In this document: piece after piece, positions 1-8,893 of the stretch
Layout: each line of letters opens with the position of its first letter
Position numbering within the stretch: position 1 is the first letter of the stretch
Source of the DNA: Enterobacteriaceae bacterium RIT691
Lineage (GTDB): Bacteria > Pseudomonadota > Gammaproteobacteria > Enterobacterales > Enterobacteriaceae
Assembly (NCBI GenBank): GCA_009668205.1
Contig: WJYM01000004.1
Location: forward strand, 62,001 to 126,000
Direction of reading: 5' to 3'
DNA length: 64,000 nucleotides
Notes under the pieces: generated by a model
Told to the model about the DNA's origin: nothing
What the model saw: the letters and a program-made list of their open reading frames with translations, nothing else
The model's database searches: none
Position numbers and translations under genes: made by a program

Positions 1-812
1 GTAATCCGGAAACCCGCTATCGCGAAGATCCGGTACGTATGCTGCGCGCAGTCCGTTTTGCCGCCAAGCTGAATATGCGTATCAGCCAGGATTCCGCCGA
101 GCCAATCCCTCGTCTGGCTACGCTGATTAACGATGTGCCACCGGCACGTCTGTTTGAAGAATCCCTGAAGCTGTTGCAGGCCGGTTATGGCTTCGACACC
201 TATAAACTGCTGCGTGAGTACAGCCTGTTCCAGCCGCTGTTCCCGACCATCACCCGCTATTTCACCGAGACCGGTGATAGCCCGATGGAACGCATCCTCA
301 ATCAGGTGCTGAAAAACACCGATAACCGCATTCACAACGACATGCGCGTTAACCCAGCGTTCCTGTTTGCCGCGATGTTCTGGTACCCACTGCTGGAAAC
401 CGCACAGCGCATCGCGCAGGAAAGCGGGCTTGCCTATTACGACGCCTTCGCGCTGGCGATGAATGACGTACTGGACGAAGCCTGTCGTTCACTGGCCATT
501 CCAAAACGGATAACCACGCTGGTACGTGATATCTGGCAGCTGCAGCTGCGCATGTCCCGTCGTCAGGGCAAACGCGCGTGGAAGCTGATGGAGCATCCTA
601 AATTCCGTGCCGCTTACGATCTGCTGGCGTTGCGTGCCGAAGCCGAAAACAACCACGAGCTGCAGCGTCTGGCGCAGTGGTGGGGTGAATTCCAGGTGGC
701 CGCGCCGCCTGCGCAGAAAGATATGCTCACCGGCCTGGATGAAGAGCCAGCCGCCCGTCGCCGTCATCGTCGTCCGCGCAAACGCGCGCCGCGTCGTGAA
801 GGCAACGCATGA
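1..812 (+). CDS. pcnB: Poly(A) polymerase I, 3' part (runs off left edge)
   Basis: The reading frame is open from base 3 and has no start inside the window, so only the C-terminal 270 or so residues are present. The visible N-terminus reads [20 protein letters not shown], which is the RNA-binding / nucleotidyltransferase-fold region shared with CCA-adding enzymes. The extreme C-terminus is a very basic Arg-rich tail ([14 protein letters not shown]), typical of enterobacterial PcnB and thought to contact RNA. The enzyme adds 3' poly(A) tails that speed RNA decay and lowers ColE1-type plasmid copy number through RNA I. The stop overlaps the folK start as ATGA, so the two are probably translationally coupled. 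Identification is near certain; the true start is outside the window. Confidence 0.97.
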   Translation, partial: NPETRYREDPVRMLRAVRFAAKLNMRISQDSAEPIPRLATLINDVPPARLFEESLKLLQAGYGFDTYKLLREYSLFQPLFPTITRYFTETGDSPMERILNQVLKNTDNRIHNDMRVNPAFLFAAMFWYPLLETAQRIAQESGLAYYDAFALAMNDVLDEACRSLAIPKRITTLVRDIWQLQLRMSRRQGKRAWKLMEHPKFRAAYDLLALRAEAENNHELQRLAQWWGEFQVAAPPAQKDMLTGLDEEPAARRRHRRPRKRAPRREGNA

Positions 813-1288
813 CACGCGTTTTTATCGCCGTCGGCAGCAATCTGGCATCCCCTCTCGATCAGGTGAATGCCGCGATTGCTGCGCTCGGTGAGATCCCGCA
901 GAGCCGCATTGTGGCGGTGTCCTCGTTTTACCGTACGCCGCCGCTGGGGCCACAGGATCAGCCTGACTACCTCAATGCCGCCGTCGAGCTGGACACCTCG
1001 CTTGCTCCGGAAGCGCTGCTCGACAACACGCAGCGCATTGAGCTTCAGCAGGGTCGCGTCCGCAAGGAAGAGCGCTGGGGTCCGCGTACGCTGGATCTCG
1101 ATATCATGTTGTTTGGTGATGAAACCCTGCACACCGAGCGCCTGACCGTTCCCCACTACGATATGCACAACCGCGGCTTTATGCTGTGGCCACTGGCAGA
1201 AATCGCCCCCGATCTCCATTTCCCCAACGGCACTTCATTGTCCTCACTGCTGCAAGCGCTTAACAGCACAAAACCTGCACACTGGTAA
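809..1288 (+). CDS. folK: HPPK, 6-hydroxymethyl-7,8-dihydropterin pyrophosphokinase
   Basis: A 159-residue protein of the usual HPPK length. It transfers pyrophosphate from ATP to 6-hydroxymethyl-dihydropterin in the cytosolic folate pathway. Visible family signatures are the N-terminal VAVGSNL-like strand ([16 protein letters not shown]), the loop [10 protein letters not shown] and the segment [15 protein letters not shown], which carries the Mg-binding Asp pair (DLD). The ATG start overlaps the pcnB stop by four bases, the same coupling seen in other enterics. In E. coli K-12 a fimbrial cluster follows folK; here the next gene, panB, starts only 75 bases downstream. Confidence 0.97.
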   Translation: MTRVFIAVGSNLASPLDQVNAAIAALGEIPQSRIVAVSSFYRTPPLGPQDQPDYLNAAVELDTSLAPEALLDNTQRIELQQGRVRKEERWGPRTLDLDIMLFGDETLHTERLTVPHYDMHNRGFMLWPLAEIAPDLHFPNGTSLSSLLQALNSTKPAHW

Positions 1289-1300
1289 ACGGTAAAACGA

Positions 1301-1328
1301 TTGCCCGCCCGGGCCTGCCTGATACAAT
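1301..1328 (+). promoter_or_regulatory. Possible panB promoter
   Basis: A TTGCCC hexamer at 1301-1306 and TACAAT at 1323-1328 are separated by 16 bases and lie 35 bases before the panB start. The match is reasonable for sigma-70, but this is a pattern match only. Confidence 0.35.
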
Positions 1329-1363
1329 GCCGCAAGATGAGGCTTTCGTTATCAGGAAACGCT

Positions 1364-2155
1364 ATGAAACCAACCACCATTTCCCTGCTGCAAAAATGCA
1401 AACAGGAAAAGCAACGCTTTGCCACCATCACCGCCTATGATTTCAGCTTCGCGAAACTGTTTGCCGATGCCGGGATCAACGTCATGCTGGTCGGTGATTC
1501 ATTGGGGATGACGGTCCAGGGACACGACTCCACGCTGCCGGTCACGGTCGAGGATATCGCCTACCACACCCGCGCGGTTCGTCGCGGTGCGCCAAACTGT
1601 CTGCTGCTCGCCGATCTGCCGTTTATGGCCTATGCCACGCCGGAGCAGGCCTTTGACAATTCTGCGGTGGTGATGCGTGCGGGCGCGAACATGGTGAAAC
1701 TCGAAGGCGGAGCCTGGCTTGCGCCAACGGTGAAAATGCTCACTGAACGCGCGGTCCCGGTCTGTGGTCACCTCGGCCTGACGCCGCAGTCCGTGAATAT
1801 CTTCGGCGGCTATAAAGTGCAGGGCCGCGGCGATGCGGCACAAACGCTGTTTGACGATGCGCTGGCGCTGGAAGCCGCGGGTGCCCAACTGCTGGTGCTG
1901 GAATGCGTGCCGGTGGCACTGGCAAAACGCATTACCGAAGCGCTGTCGATTCCGGTTATCGGTATCGGCGCGGGTAACGTCACCGATGGTCAGATTCTGG
2001 TGATGCACGATGCGTTCGGCATCACCGGGGGTCATATCCCTAAATTTGCGAAAAACTTCCTGACGGGTTCCGACAACATCAGTGATGCCGTCCGTCAGTA
2101 CATTGCCGAAGTCGAGTCCGGCGCTTATCCGGGCGAAGAACACAGTTTCCAGTAA
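1364..2155 (+). CDS. panB: Ketopantoate hydroxymethyltransferase
   Basis: The first committed step of pantothenate synthesis: 5,10-methylene-THF plus alpha-ketoisovalerate gives ketopantoate. The chosen ATG gives 263 residues beginning [10 protein letters not shown], matching the enteric family length of about 264. An upstream TTG would add 21 residues with no family match. Visible motifs of the TIM-barrel fold are MLVGDSLGM with the Mg-binding Asp, [13 protein letters not shown] and [11 protein letters not shown]. An AGGAAA Shine-Dalgarno sequence lies just before the start. The stop codon is embedded in the panC ribosome binding site, and panC follows after 10 bases, so panB-panC form an operon. 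Confidence 0.97.
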   Translation: MKPTTISLLQKCKQEKQRFATITAYDFSFAKLFADAGINVMLVGDSLGMTVQGHDSTLPVTVEDIAYHTRAVRRGAPNCLLLADLPFMAYATPEQAFDNSAVVMRAGANMVKLEGGAWLAPTVKMLTERAVPVCGHLGLTPQSVNIFGGYKVQGRGDAAQTLFDDALALEAAGAQLLVLECVPVALAKRITEALSIPVIGIGAGNVTDGQILVMHDAFGITGGHIPKFAKNFLTGSDNISDAVRQYIAEVESGAYPGEEHSFQ

Positions 2156-2165
2156 GGAGTTTGTT

Positions 2166-3020
2166 GTGTTGATTATCGAAACCCTGCCAATGCTGCGCCA
2201 GCACATCCGCCGTTTACGTCAGGAGGGCAAGCGCGTTGCGCTGGTGCCCACCATGGGCAACCTGCATGACGGCCATATGAAGCTGGTCGATGAAGCGAGA
2301 GAACGCGCCGACGTGGTGGTGGTCAGCATTTTCGTCAACCCGATGCAGTTCGACCGCGCCGACGATCTGGCACGCTATCCGCGCACGCTGCAGGAAGACT
2401 GCGAGAAGCTGAACAAACGCAAAGTGGACTTTGTGTTCTCCCCAGCACCCGCGGATATCTATCCTCAAGGCACCGACACACAAACGTTTGTCGACGTCCC
2501 GGGGATCTCTACGATGCTGGAAGGCGCAAGCCGCCCGGGCCATTTCCGCGGTGTCTCCACTATCGTCAGCAAATTATTTAACCTGGTGCAGCCGGACGTC
2601 GCCTGCTTTGGCGAGAAAGATTTCCAGCAGTTGGCCCTGATTCGCAAGATGGTGGCGGATATGGGTTATGACATCGACATCGTCGGCGTGCCCACCGTAC
2701 GTGCAAAAGATGGGCTGGCGCTGAGCTCCCGCAACGGCTATCTCACCAGCGATCAGCGTAAAATCGCGCCGGGTCTGAGCAAAGTGATGAATGCCATTGC
2801 CGATAAACTGCTGGCAGGCGATCGCGAACAGCAGGAAATGATCGCCCTGGCCGAGCAGGAACTGAACGACAAAGGCTTCCGCGCTGACGATATTCAGATC
2901 CGCGATGCTGACACGCTGCTCGAACTGTCGGACACCAGTAAACGCGCGGTGATCCTGATGGCGGCATGGCTTGGCCAGGCGCGTTTGATCGACAATAAAA
3001 CGGTTGAATTATCCCAGTAG
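2166..3020 (+). CDS. panC: Pantothenate synthetase
   Basis: Condenses pantoate with beta-alanine using ATP to give pantothenate. The GTG at 2166 is chosen because it lies 6 bases after an AAGGAG that overlaps the panB stop, and because the product then begins [10 protein letters not shown] as in E. coli. The open frame extends further upstream into panB but has no matching sequence there. The result is 284 residues. Nucleotidylyltransferase signatures are visible: [14 protein letters not shown] (HIGH-like motif), FVNPMQF, the GEKDFQQ segment, and the KMSKS-like LSSRNGYL. Confidence 0.97.
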   Translation: MLIIETLPMLRQHIRRLRQEGKRVALVPTMGNLHDGHMKLVDEARERADVVVVSIFVNPMQFDRADDLARYPRTLQEDCEKLNKRKVDFVFSPAPADIYPQGTDTQTFVDVPGISTMLEGASRPGHFRGVSTIVSKLFNLVQPDVACFGEKDFQQLALIRKMVADMGYDIDIVGVPTVRAKDGLALSSRNGYLTSDQRKIAPGLSKVMNAIADKLLAGDREQQEMIALAEQELNDKGFRADDIQIRDADTLLELSDTSKRAVILMAAWLGQARLIDNKTVELSQ

Positions 3021-3069
3021 ACAGGGGTTAAAAAACGGGCAATACTGCCCATCAATCTGATGAATATAT

Positions 3070-3164
3070 CCCCTCACCCCGGCCCTCTCCCCAAAGAGGA
3101 GAGGGGGAAAACCGAAAGCTCGATCGTTCCCTCTCCCCTCAGGGGAGAGGGTTAGGGTGAGGGG
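3070..3164. repeat. Palindromic intergenic repeat pair (CCCTCTCCCC family)
   Basis: Two inverted modules face each other. The outer ends are CCCCTCACCCC and GGGTGAGGGG, and each module has an inner CCTCTCC / GGAGAGG stem. The pair fills most of the panC-panD gap and resembles a REP/BIME arrangement. Related copies occur at 7975-8140 and 11277-11311 in this window. Confidence 0.75.
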
Positions 3165-3188
3165 CAACACAGCAACAAAGGTAAAGTT

Positions 3189-3569
3189 ATGATTCGCACT
3201 ATGCTGCAGGGCAAACTCCACCGCGTGAAAGTGACGCATGCGGACCTGCATTATGAAGGCTCTTGCGCCATCGACCAGGATTTCCTCGATGCCTCGGGCA
3301 TCCTTGAAAACGAAGCCATTGATATCTGGAACGTGAACAACGGCAAGCGTTTCTCCACCTATGCCATTGCGGCAGAACGTGGCTCGAAAATCATCTCGGT
3401 GAACGGCGCTGCGGCACACAACGCGGACGTCGGCGATATCGTGATCATCGCAAGCTTCGTCACCATGTCCGATGCTGAAGCCCGCACCTGGCGTCCTAAC
3501 GTGGCCTATTTCGAAGGCGACAACGAAATGCGACGCACCGCAAAAGCGATTCCGGTGCAGGTTGCCTGA
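3189..3569 (+). CDS. panD: Aspartate 1-decarboxylase proenzyme
   Basis: A 126-residue pyruvoyl enzyme that makes beta-alanine from aspartate for the PanC reaction. The self-cleavage site Gly24-Ser25 is visible in HYEGSCAID; Ser25 becomes the pyruvoyl group. The conserved [12 protein letters not shown] segment near residue 72 follows. It has its own AAAGG ribosome site and is separated from panC by the palindromic repeat, so it may be transcribed separately. In E. coli a transposase-like gene lies between panC and panD; none is present here. It ends 2 bases before the convergent yadE stop. Confidence 0.97.
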   Translation: MIRTMLQGKLHRVKVTHADLHYEGSCAIDQDFLDASGILENEAIDIWNVNNGKRFSTYAIAAERGSKIISVNGAAAHNADVGDIVIIASFVTMSDAEARTWRPNVAYFEGDNEMRRTAKAIPVQVA

Positions 3570-3571
3570 TG

Positions 3572-4819
3572 CTACCCCTGCGGCTGATTGCTGATCAGCC
3601 GCGACATCGTCTCTAATGAATCCGTTCTTAATATGTACAAGCGCTTGAGCAAGAACGGATTATCTCCCGGCTTCACCTTCCCTTTCACCGTCGTCACCGC
3701 CATGTGAAAACCGGCGTCATTCGCTGCCTGCACCGCTGTCGCGTTATAGCCACCAAACGGATAGGAAAGATAGAGCACGTGCGGGTTGAACTGCGTCAGC
3801 GCGCGGCGCGAACGCTCGAAATCAAACAGGATATTGTGATAGCTGCGGCTCAACAGGATCGGGCGGCGCCAGGCATCCACGCGGTGTAAAAAGTGGGTGT
3901 GCGATTGCACATCGAAAACATCCTGAATCTGTTTGAGCTCTGAAAGACTCATAAACTGCAGCGACTTAGGATCCCACTTCTGCGGATGGCGCTTGATACG
4001 CGACGAGATGATAAACGCCGTGGCTTTGAAGCCGTACTGCTTCAACACGGGGTAAGCGTAGCGGTTGACCGATTTCAGGCCGTCATCGAAGGTAATCACC
4101 ACCGAGCGTGCCGGTAAGTTCATCTTGTTACGGACGTAGCCTTCGAGCTGATACAGCGAAAGCGTGCTGTAACCCTGATCGCGCAACCAGGTCATCTGGT
4201 TACTGAAAGCCCGCACCGACGTGGTGGTCGAGGTGTGGCGAAAACGGGTGTTCTCTTCATCTCGCAGAATATGGTGATAGGTGAGGATCGGGATCCCGTT
4301 GTCCTCCTGTGCGTCCAGGCTGCTGACCCACGCCAGGCGATTGGCAATGCGGATCTGATACCAGGTCTGGTGCAGACCATCCTTCAGTTTGCTGATAATC
4401 GGATAGCGCAGGTTATCGGAAAGCACACCAAAGGGTGCACTTCCTACGTTGGGGGCGTTATACACCGGCGTATCACGCCAGGTGACCAGGTTTTGATTAC
4501 TGAGCGGTTTATTCAGATCGCCAAGGCTATCGGCAACACGCTGGTTACCCTGTACGGGCTCGAGGTGACCTTTATCGATAAAACCCGTGCCAAACCCAAA
4601 GCTAAATTCGTAGTAGTCAGCCGCCGTCGGGACCACGGCGATAATTTGCCCGGCACGAACGTTACCGACAGTCACCACATCGTTACCCACCTGCGCCCAG
4701 ATAATGGCATCTTCCGTGGTTTGCATATAGCGGGCGGGCTGCCCATGTTGGCTAAGCAGAGTGGCACTGGCACAGCCAGAGATCAGCAGCAGAAAAGAGA
4801 AGAAAACGCGAATCAGCAT
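3572..4819 (-). CDS. yadE: Polysaccharide deacetylase-family lipoprotein
   Basis: 415 residues with a lipoprotein signal: a hydrophobic stretch ending LLISGC, so Cys16 is the likely lipidation site and the protein is probably envelope-anchored. The middle contains an SH3-like region (residues about 25-165). The C-terminal half is a NodB-homology domain with FDDG at 244-247, a metal-site SHTHFLH at about 306-312 and a YPFGGYN motif further on. These motifs suggest metal-dependent de-N-acetylation of an amino-sugar polymer, but the natural substrate of enteric YadE is not established. It lies downstream of yadG-yadH-yadI on the same strand, 64 bases after yadI, and could be co-transcribed with them. 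Confidence 0.9.
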   Translation of the reverse strand: MLIRVFFSFLLLISGCASATLLSQHGQPARYMQTTEDAIIWAQVGNDVVTVGNVRAGQIIAVVPTAADYYEFSFGFGTGFIDKGHLEPVQGNQRVADSLGDLNKPLSNQNLVTWRDTPVYNAPNVGSAPFGVLSDNLRYPIISKLKDGLHQTWYQIRIANRLAWVSSLDAQEDNGIPILTYHHILRDEENTRFRHTSTTTSVRAFSNQMTWLRDQGYSTLSLYQLEGYVRNKMNLPARSVVITFDDGLKSVNRYAYPVLKQYGFKATAFIISSRIKRHPQKWDPKSLQFMSLSELKQIQDVFDVQSHTHFLHRVDAWRRPILLSRSYHNILFDFERSRRALTQFNPHVLYLSYPFGGYNATAVQAANDAGFHMAVTTVKGKVKPGDNPFLLKRLYILRTDSLETMSRLISNQPQG

Positions 4820-4883
4820 TGCGCTCTAAACCGAAACGAGAGGAGCACTCATAGTGCAACAAAAGCACCCTCAATACCAACGG

Positions 4884-5324
4884 TTAATTGGCGTACAGGT
4901 CATGCAGCAGAACAAAGGGCGGATTTTTTTGCTGTTGGTGCCAGAGACTGCTGACCTCTGAGTCTCCCAGAGTGACTATCTGATGGCGGAATGACTCACT
5001 GCTAAGACCGTCACGCAGGGGCAGCATCTGTTCGAGCAAAGCGTAGTGAATGCCAGAAATCACTTCACAGTGGGAATGTTTATGGCTCATCAGCGCAGCG
5101 ATGCGATAAGGCGCGCCGCCGGTGATATCCGTCAGGAAGATCACGCCATCACCGCTGTCTGTCTGATACAGAGCATCACACATCATGCGGCTGAGCATAT
5201 TAGTACTCATACCCTGCCAGAAATTAACCGCGCGGCATTGCGCCAGCGGACCCGCGTGTTTTTCCAGCCTTTCCAACAACGCATGCGCACGATCGTCGTG
5301 GCACGCAATCACCCAACCCAACAT
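4884..5324 (-). CDS. yadI: PTS EIIA-type protein, mannose family
   Basis: A 146-residue single EIIA domain of the mannose/sorbose family. The N-terminus MLGWVIACHDDRA places the predicted phosphorylated His at residue 9, and FLTDITGGAPYR is the conserved loop. The start at 5324 is chosen because AAGGAG lies 8 bases upstream and the product then matches the family; the frame extends 15 codons further without similarity. No EIIB, EIIC or EIID partner is encoded nearby, so it is an orphan PTS component, as in E. coli. Its phosphate acceptor is unknown. Confidence 0.9.
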   Translation of the reverse strand: MLGWVIACHDDRAHALLERLEKHAGPLAQCRAVNFWQGMSTNMLSRMMCDALYQTDSGDGVIFLTDITGGAPYRIAALMSHKHSHCEVISGIHYALLEQMLPLRDGLSSESFRHQIVTLGDSEVSSLWHQQQKNPPFVLLHDLYAN

Positions 5325-5403
5325 AGCCAGCTCCTTAGCAGGCAAGTAGTTTAGCGAAGTGAAAGTCAAAGAGGGGTGATAACTATCAAAGAAACGCGGA
5401 ATG

Positions 5404-5435
5404 CCTTCCCGGTGAACAGAACGCCACCGGGAAGG
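5404..5435 (-). terminator. Hairpin between yadH and yadI
   Basis: A perfect 11-bp stem (CCTTCCCGGTG / CACCGGGAAGG) with a 10-base loop lies between yadH and yadI. There is no strong U-tract on the minus strand, so it may be a processing or stabilising hairpin rather than a full terminator. Confidence 0.45.
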
Positions 5436-5447
5436 CCAGAAGATGCC

Positions 5448-6218
5448 TTAGCTGCGCAGGCCACGTCCGCGCTGGATCAGATACCAGCACAGGATATAGA
5501 ACGCGATGATGAACACCGCCAATACCCCTACGGTGGTGAACAGAGGAACATCGGTGATCCCGAGGAAACCAAAGCGGAAGCCGCTGATCATGTAGACAAT
5601 CGGGTTGAGGTGCGACAGCGCTTGCCAGAACGGCGGCAGCAGCGTCAGCGAGTAGAACACGCCGCCCAGGTAAGTCAGCGGTGTCAGCACGAAGGTCGGG
5701 ATCAGGCTGATATCGTCGAAGGTTTTAGCAAACACGGCGTTCAGCAGGCCCGCCAGCGAGAACAGCACCGCCGTGAGCAGCAGCGTCAGCGCCACGAACA
5801 GCCATGAATGCACCTGGAACGGCACGAAGAACAGTGAAATCGCCGTCACCAGAATGCCCACGCACAGGCCGCGAGCGACACCGCCGCCAACGTAACCGGC
5901 AATGATCACGTGCGTCGGAACCGGCGCCACCAGCAGCTCTTCAATGTTACGCTGGAACTTGGCGCTGAAGAACGAGGAGGCCACGTTCGCATAGGCGTTG
6001 GTGATCACCGCCATCATGATCAGACCCGGCACGATGAACTGCATATAGGTAAACCCGTGCATGTCACCAATACGGGAACCAATCAGGTTACCGAAGATGA
6101 TGAAATACAGCGTCATCGTGATCACCGGCGGAACCAGGGTCTGGATCCAGATACGCATAAAGCGGTTAATTTCTTTGGCCCAGATACTTTTCAGCGCCAC
6201 CCAATACAGCTGCGTCAT
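5448..6218 (-). CDS. yadH: ABC-2 type exporter permease
   Basis: A 256-residue inner-membrane protein with about six hydrophobic segments and the ABC-2 permease pattern. The N-terminus is ALKSIWAKEINRF, followed by the first membrane spans, and the conserved region LTPLTYLGGVFYSLTLLP precedes SHLNPIVYMISGFRFGF. It pairs with the YadG ATPase, whose stop overlaps this start as ATGA. The transported substrate is not known. Length and sequence agree closely with E. coli YadH. Confidence 0.93.
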   Translation of the reverse strand: MTQLYWVALKSIWAKEINRFMRIWIQTLVPPVITMTLYFIIFGNLIGSRIGDMHGFTYMQFIVPGLIMMAVITNAYANVASSFFSAKFQRNIEELLVAPVPTHVIIAGYVGGGVARGLCVGILVTAISLFFVPFQVHSWLFVALTLLLTAVLFSLAGLLNAVFAKTFDDISLIPTFVLTPLTYLGGVFYSLTLLPPFWQALSHLNPIVYMISGFRFGFLGITDVPLFTTVGVLAVFIIAFYILCWYLIQRGRGLRS

Positions 6219-7141
6219 GCCTGTTCTCCTGTCTTACTATGCACCAGCGTGACGAACAGCTCTTCCAGACGGTTGGCTTTGTTACGCATACTCAGTACCT
6301 GCACGCCCTGCTCGCTTAGCTGAGCGAAGACGCTGTTAATGCCCTGCTCGCGCAGCACTTCCACTTCCAGCGTCGAGGTGTCCACCAGACGATACTGGTA
6401 ACCGTCGAGCTTCGGCAGTGGGCTTTTCGCTGCCAGATCGAGAATGAAGGTTTCAGACTTCAGCTTCGACAGCAGATTCTTCATTGAGGTGTTTTCCACC
6501 AGCTCACCGTGCTGGATGATGCCGATATTGCGGCACAGCATTTCGGCTTCTTCCAGGTAGTGGGTGGTGAGAATAATGGTGGTGCCTTTGTCGTTGAGAT
6601 CCTTCAGGAATCCCCACATCGAACGACGCAGTTCGATGTCCACACCCGCCGTTGGTTCATCAAGGATCAGCAGTTTTGGCTCATGCATCAGCGCGCGGGC
6701 AATCATCAGGCGGCGCTTCATGCCCCCGGATAACATGCGTGCACGTTCGTTGCGTTTTTCCCACAGATCGAGCTGTTTGAGATACTTTTCGCTACGTTCT
6801 ACCGCTTCTTTACGCTCAACGCCGTAGTAGCCTGCCTGGTTCACCACAATCTGTTGAACGGTCTCAAACGGGTTGAAGTTGAACTCCTGCGGCACCAACC
6901 CCAGCTGGCGTTTGGCGTTGACCATGTCTTTATCGAGATTGTAGCCAAAGACATTCACGTCTCCGGAAGACTTGTTCACCAGCGAACTGATGATCCCAAT
7001 AGTGGTCGATTTTCCCGCGCCGTTTGGCCCGAGCAGTGCATAAAAGTCCCCTGCTTCGACCGTCAGATCGATGCCACGCAGCGCCTGAACGCCGCCCGGG
7101 TAGGTTTTTTTAAGCTGTTTTAATTCAAGTGCAATGGTCAT
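6215..7141 (-). CDS. yadG: ABC transporter ATP-binding protein
   Basis: 308 residues from the ATG at 7141, which has an AAGAGA site upstream. A longer frame adds 15 residues with no match to the family. Walker A is GPNGAGKS at 38-45, the signature LSGGMKRR begins at 137, and Walker B LLILDE is at 157-162, followed by [12 protein letters not shown] with the switch His. This is the DrrA/NodI-like subfamily of single-domain ATPases that dimerise and drive ABC-2 permeases, here YadH. It is divergent from can, 106 bases away. Confidence 0.94.
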   Translation of the reverse strand: MTIALELKQLKKTYPGGVQALRGIDLTVEAGDFYALLGPNGAGKSTTIGIISSLVNKSSGDVNVFGYNLDKDMVNAKRQLGLVPQEFNFNPFETVQQIVVNQAGYYGVERKEAVERSEKYLKQLDLWEKRNERARMLSGGMKRRLMIARALMHEPKLLILDEPTAGVDIELRRSMWGFLKDLNDKGTTIILTTHYLEEAEMLCRNIGIIQHGELVENTSMKNLLSKLKSETFILDLAAKSPLPKLDGYQYRLVDTSTLEVEVLREQGINSVFAQLSEQGVQVLSMRNKANRLEELFVTLVHSKTGEQA

Positions 7142-7247
7142 TGCTGTTCTCTTTGTAAAATCTTGCCATCGATGTTTGGTTTTCAATAAGGCCCGGTTGA
7201 CCTATATTAGCGCAACGCACTTATCGGGTAACAGGTCATCAACTTCC

Positions 7248-7910
7248 ATGAACGACATAGATACACTCATCAGTAACAATGCACTATGGTCAAAAATGCT
7301 GGTGGAAGAAGATCCCGGTTTTTTTGAGAAGCTGTCGCAGGCACAGAAACCGCGTTTTCTGTGGATTGGATGCTCCGACAGTCGCGTTCCGGCTGAACGC
7401 CTGACCGGCCTGGAGCCGGGTGAACTCTTCGTTCACCGTAACGTTGCCAATCTGGTGGTTCACACCGACTTAAACTGTCTGTCCGTCGTTCAGTATGCGG
7501 TAGACGTGCTGGAAGTCGAGCACATCATCATCTGCGGTCACTATGGCTGCGGCGGCGTGCAGGCGGCGGTTGAGAACCCTGAACTGGGTCTCATCAACAA
7601 CTGGCTGCTGCATATTCGCGATATCTGGTTCAAACACAGCTCCCTGCTTGGCGAGATGCCGCAGGAACGCCGTATGGACACCCTGTGCGAGCTGAACGTG
7701 ATGGAACAGGTGTATAACCTCGGCCACTCTACCATTATGCAATCCGCGTGGAAACGCGGGCAGAAAGTGACCATTCACGGCTGGGCCTACGGTATCCACG
7801 ATGGTCTGCTGCGCGATCTCGACGTCACCGCCACCAACCGCGAAAGCCTGGAGCAGGGCTACCGGAAAGGTATTTCTAACCTGCACACGCGTCACGGTAG
7901 CCACAAATAA
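7248..7910 (+). CDS. can: Beta-class carbonic anhydrase
   Basis: 220 residues beginning [11 protein letters not shown], as in E. coli Can. An upstream in-frame ATG would add 38 residues overlapping yadG and is rejected. The enzyme hydrates CO2 to bicarbonate in the cytosol and is needed for growth in air. Zinc ligands are visible: Cys42 and Asp44 in CSDSR, and the His/Cys pair in GHYGCGG. The ribosome site is weak (ACAGG, 13 bases away). A clear intrinsic terminator follows. Confidence 0.96.
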   Translation: MNDIDTLISNNALWSKMLVEEDPGFFEKLSQAQKPRFLWIGCSDSRVPAERLTGLEPGELFVHRNVANLVVHTDLNCLSVVQYAVDVLEVEHIIICGHYGCGGVQAAVENPELGLINNWLLHIRDIWFKHSSLLGEMPQERRMDTLCELNVMEQVYNLGHSTIMQSAWKRGQKVTIHGWAYGIHDGLLRDLDVTATNRESLEQGYRKGISNLHTRHGSHK

Positions 7911-7940
7911 AAAAATCCCCGGTGGCGGAGATAAAAGCAA

Positions 7941-7965
7941 AACGGCAACCTCGGTTGCCGTTTTT
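7941..7965 (+). terminator. Intrinsic terminator of can
   Basis: A 9-bp stem AACGGCAAC / GTTGCCGTT with a 4-base CTCG loop is followed directly by a T-run, 30 bases after the can stop. Confidence 0.85.
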
Positions 7966-7974
7966 AATGTCTGC

Positions 7975-8140
7975 TCCCTCTCCCCGTGGGAGAGGGTCGG
8001 GGTGAGGGCATCAAGCCGCACCACACTTTCCCCTCACCCTAACCCTCTCCCCAAAGGGGCGAGGGGAAACGTACGGTGCGGGTTTTGATTTTCTCCCTCT
8101 CCCCGTGGGAGAGGGTCGGGGTGAGGGCATCAGGCCGCAC
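7975..8140. repeat. Cluster of three palindromic repeats (CCCTCTCCCC family)
   Basis: Two direct copies of an approximately 45-base unit (CTCCCTCTCCCCGTGGGAGA, then GGTCGGGGTGAGGGCATCA) begin at 7974 and 8093 and differ at only one position. An inverted copy (CCCCTCACCCTAACCCTC, ending in GGGGCGAGGGG) lies between them at about 8031-8068. The cluster fills the gap between the convergent can and hpt genes. Confidence 0.8.
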
Positions 8141-8150
8141 CCAACTCACA

Positions 8151-8687
8151 TCACTCGTCCAGCAGCACCACTTTGCCGACGTACGGCAGATGGCGATAGC
8201 GCTGAGCGTAGTCAATGCCGTAACCCACCACGAACTCATCCGGAATGGAGAAACCGACGAATTCTACCGGCACGTCCACTTCACGACGGGTAGGTTTGTC
8301 CAGCAGCGTACAAATCGCCAGAGATTTCGGCTCACGCAGGCTCAGGATTTCACGCACTTTCGACAGCGTATTCCCTGAATCGATAATATCTTCAACGATA
8401 AGCACGTCTTTACCGCGGATGTCTTCGTCCAGATCTTTGAGGATTTTCACATCGCGGGTGGTCGACATACCGCTGCCGTAGCTGGAAGCCGTCATGAAAT
8501 CGACTTCGTGGGAGACGTGCACTTCACGGCACAGGTCTGCCATAAACATAAATGAGCCACGCAGCAGGCCCACCAGCACCATTTCGCTGCCGCTGTCCTG
8601 ATAATGTTCGGTAATTTGACGGCCCAATTCGGCGATACGCGCTTTGATCTCGGCTTCCGGGATCATCACTTCAACAGTATGTTTCAT
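8151..8687 (-). CDS. hpt: Hypoxanthine phosphoribosyltransferase
   Basis: A purine salvage enzyme that makes IMP (and, less well, GMP) from the base and PRPP. The 178-residue form starting [13 protein letters not shown] is used; an ATG four codons upstream is also possible and is annotated in some genomes. The PRPP-binding motif [14 protein letters not shown] is intact, as are the flexible loop region SSYGSGM and the base-binding C-terminus [11 protein letters not shown]. It is divergent from gcd, with a 206-base shared regulatory region. It ends within 11 bases of the palindromic repeat cluster. Confidence 0.96.
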   Translation of the reverse strand: MKHTVEVMIPEAEIKARIAELGRQITEHYQDSGSEMVLVGLLRGSFMFMADLCREVHVSHEVDFMTASSYGSGMSTTRDVKILKDLDEDIRGKDVLIVEDIIDSGNTLSKVREILSLREPKSLAICTLLDKPTRREVDVPVEFVGFSIPDEFVVGYGIDYAQRYRHLPYVGKVVLLDE

Positions 8688-8817
8688 TTCACTAACCATC
8701 TGATTTCAGAGATACATCTCACAACCCCACGCACCGGGGCGCACAGGGTTGATCGGCAAGCCATGCAGTATACCAGCAAAACGATTTGTCCGCTGAATGA
8801 GATGATAAAGCTCATTT

Positions 8818-8833
8818 TGTGATTCCGATCACA
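8818..8833 (+). promoter_or_regulatory. CRP-binding site overlapping the gcd -35 region
   Basis: A perfect TGTGA-N6-TCACA palindrome lies 60 bases before the gcd start. It covers the predicted -35 hexamer, a position that implies repression. Negative control of gcd by cAMP-CRP is reported for E. coli. Confidence 0.75.
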
Positions 8834-8851
8834 CTTGTTAAATCCTATAAT
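8823..8851 (+). promoter_or_regulatory. gcd promoter
   Basis: A perfect TATAAT (8846-8851) lies 17 bases after a weak -35 (TTCCGA, 8823-8828). The gcd ribosome site AGAGG follows at 8879-8883. Confidence 0.6.
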
Positions 8852-8893
8852 TAATTGCTATTAAAAAATTAATGAATTAGAGGTGTCTTTTCT

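Noticed and set aside
7940-8150. Palindromic cluster considered as a possible small RNA gene
   Set aside because: The structure is explained by the can terminator plus three copies of an intergenic repeat; no promoter was found.
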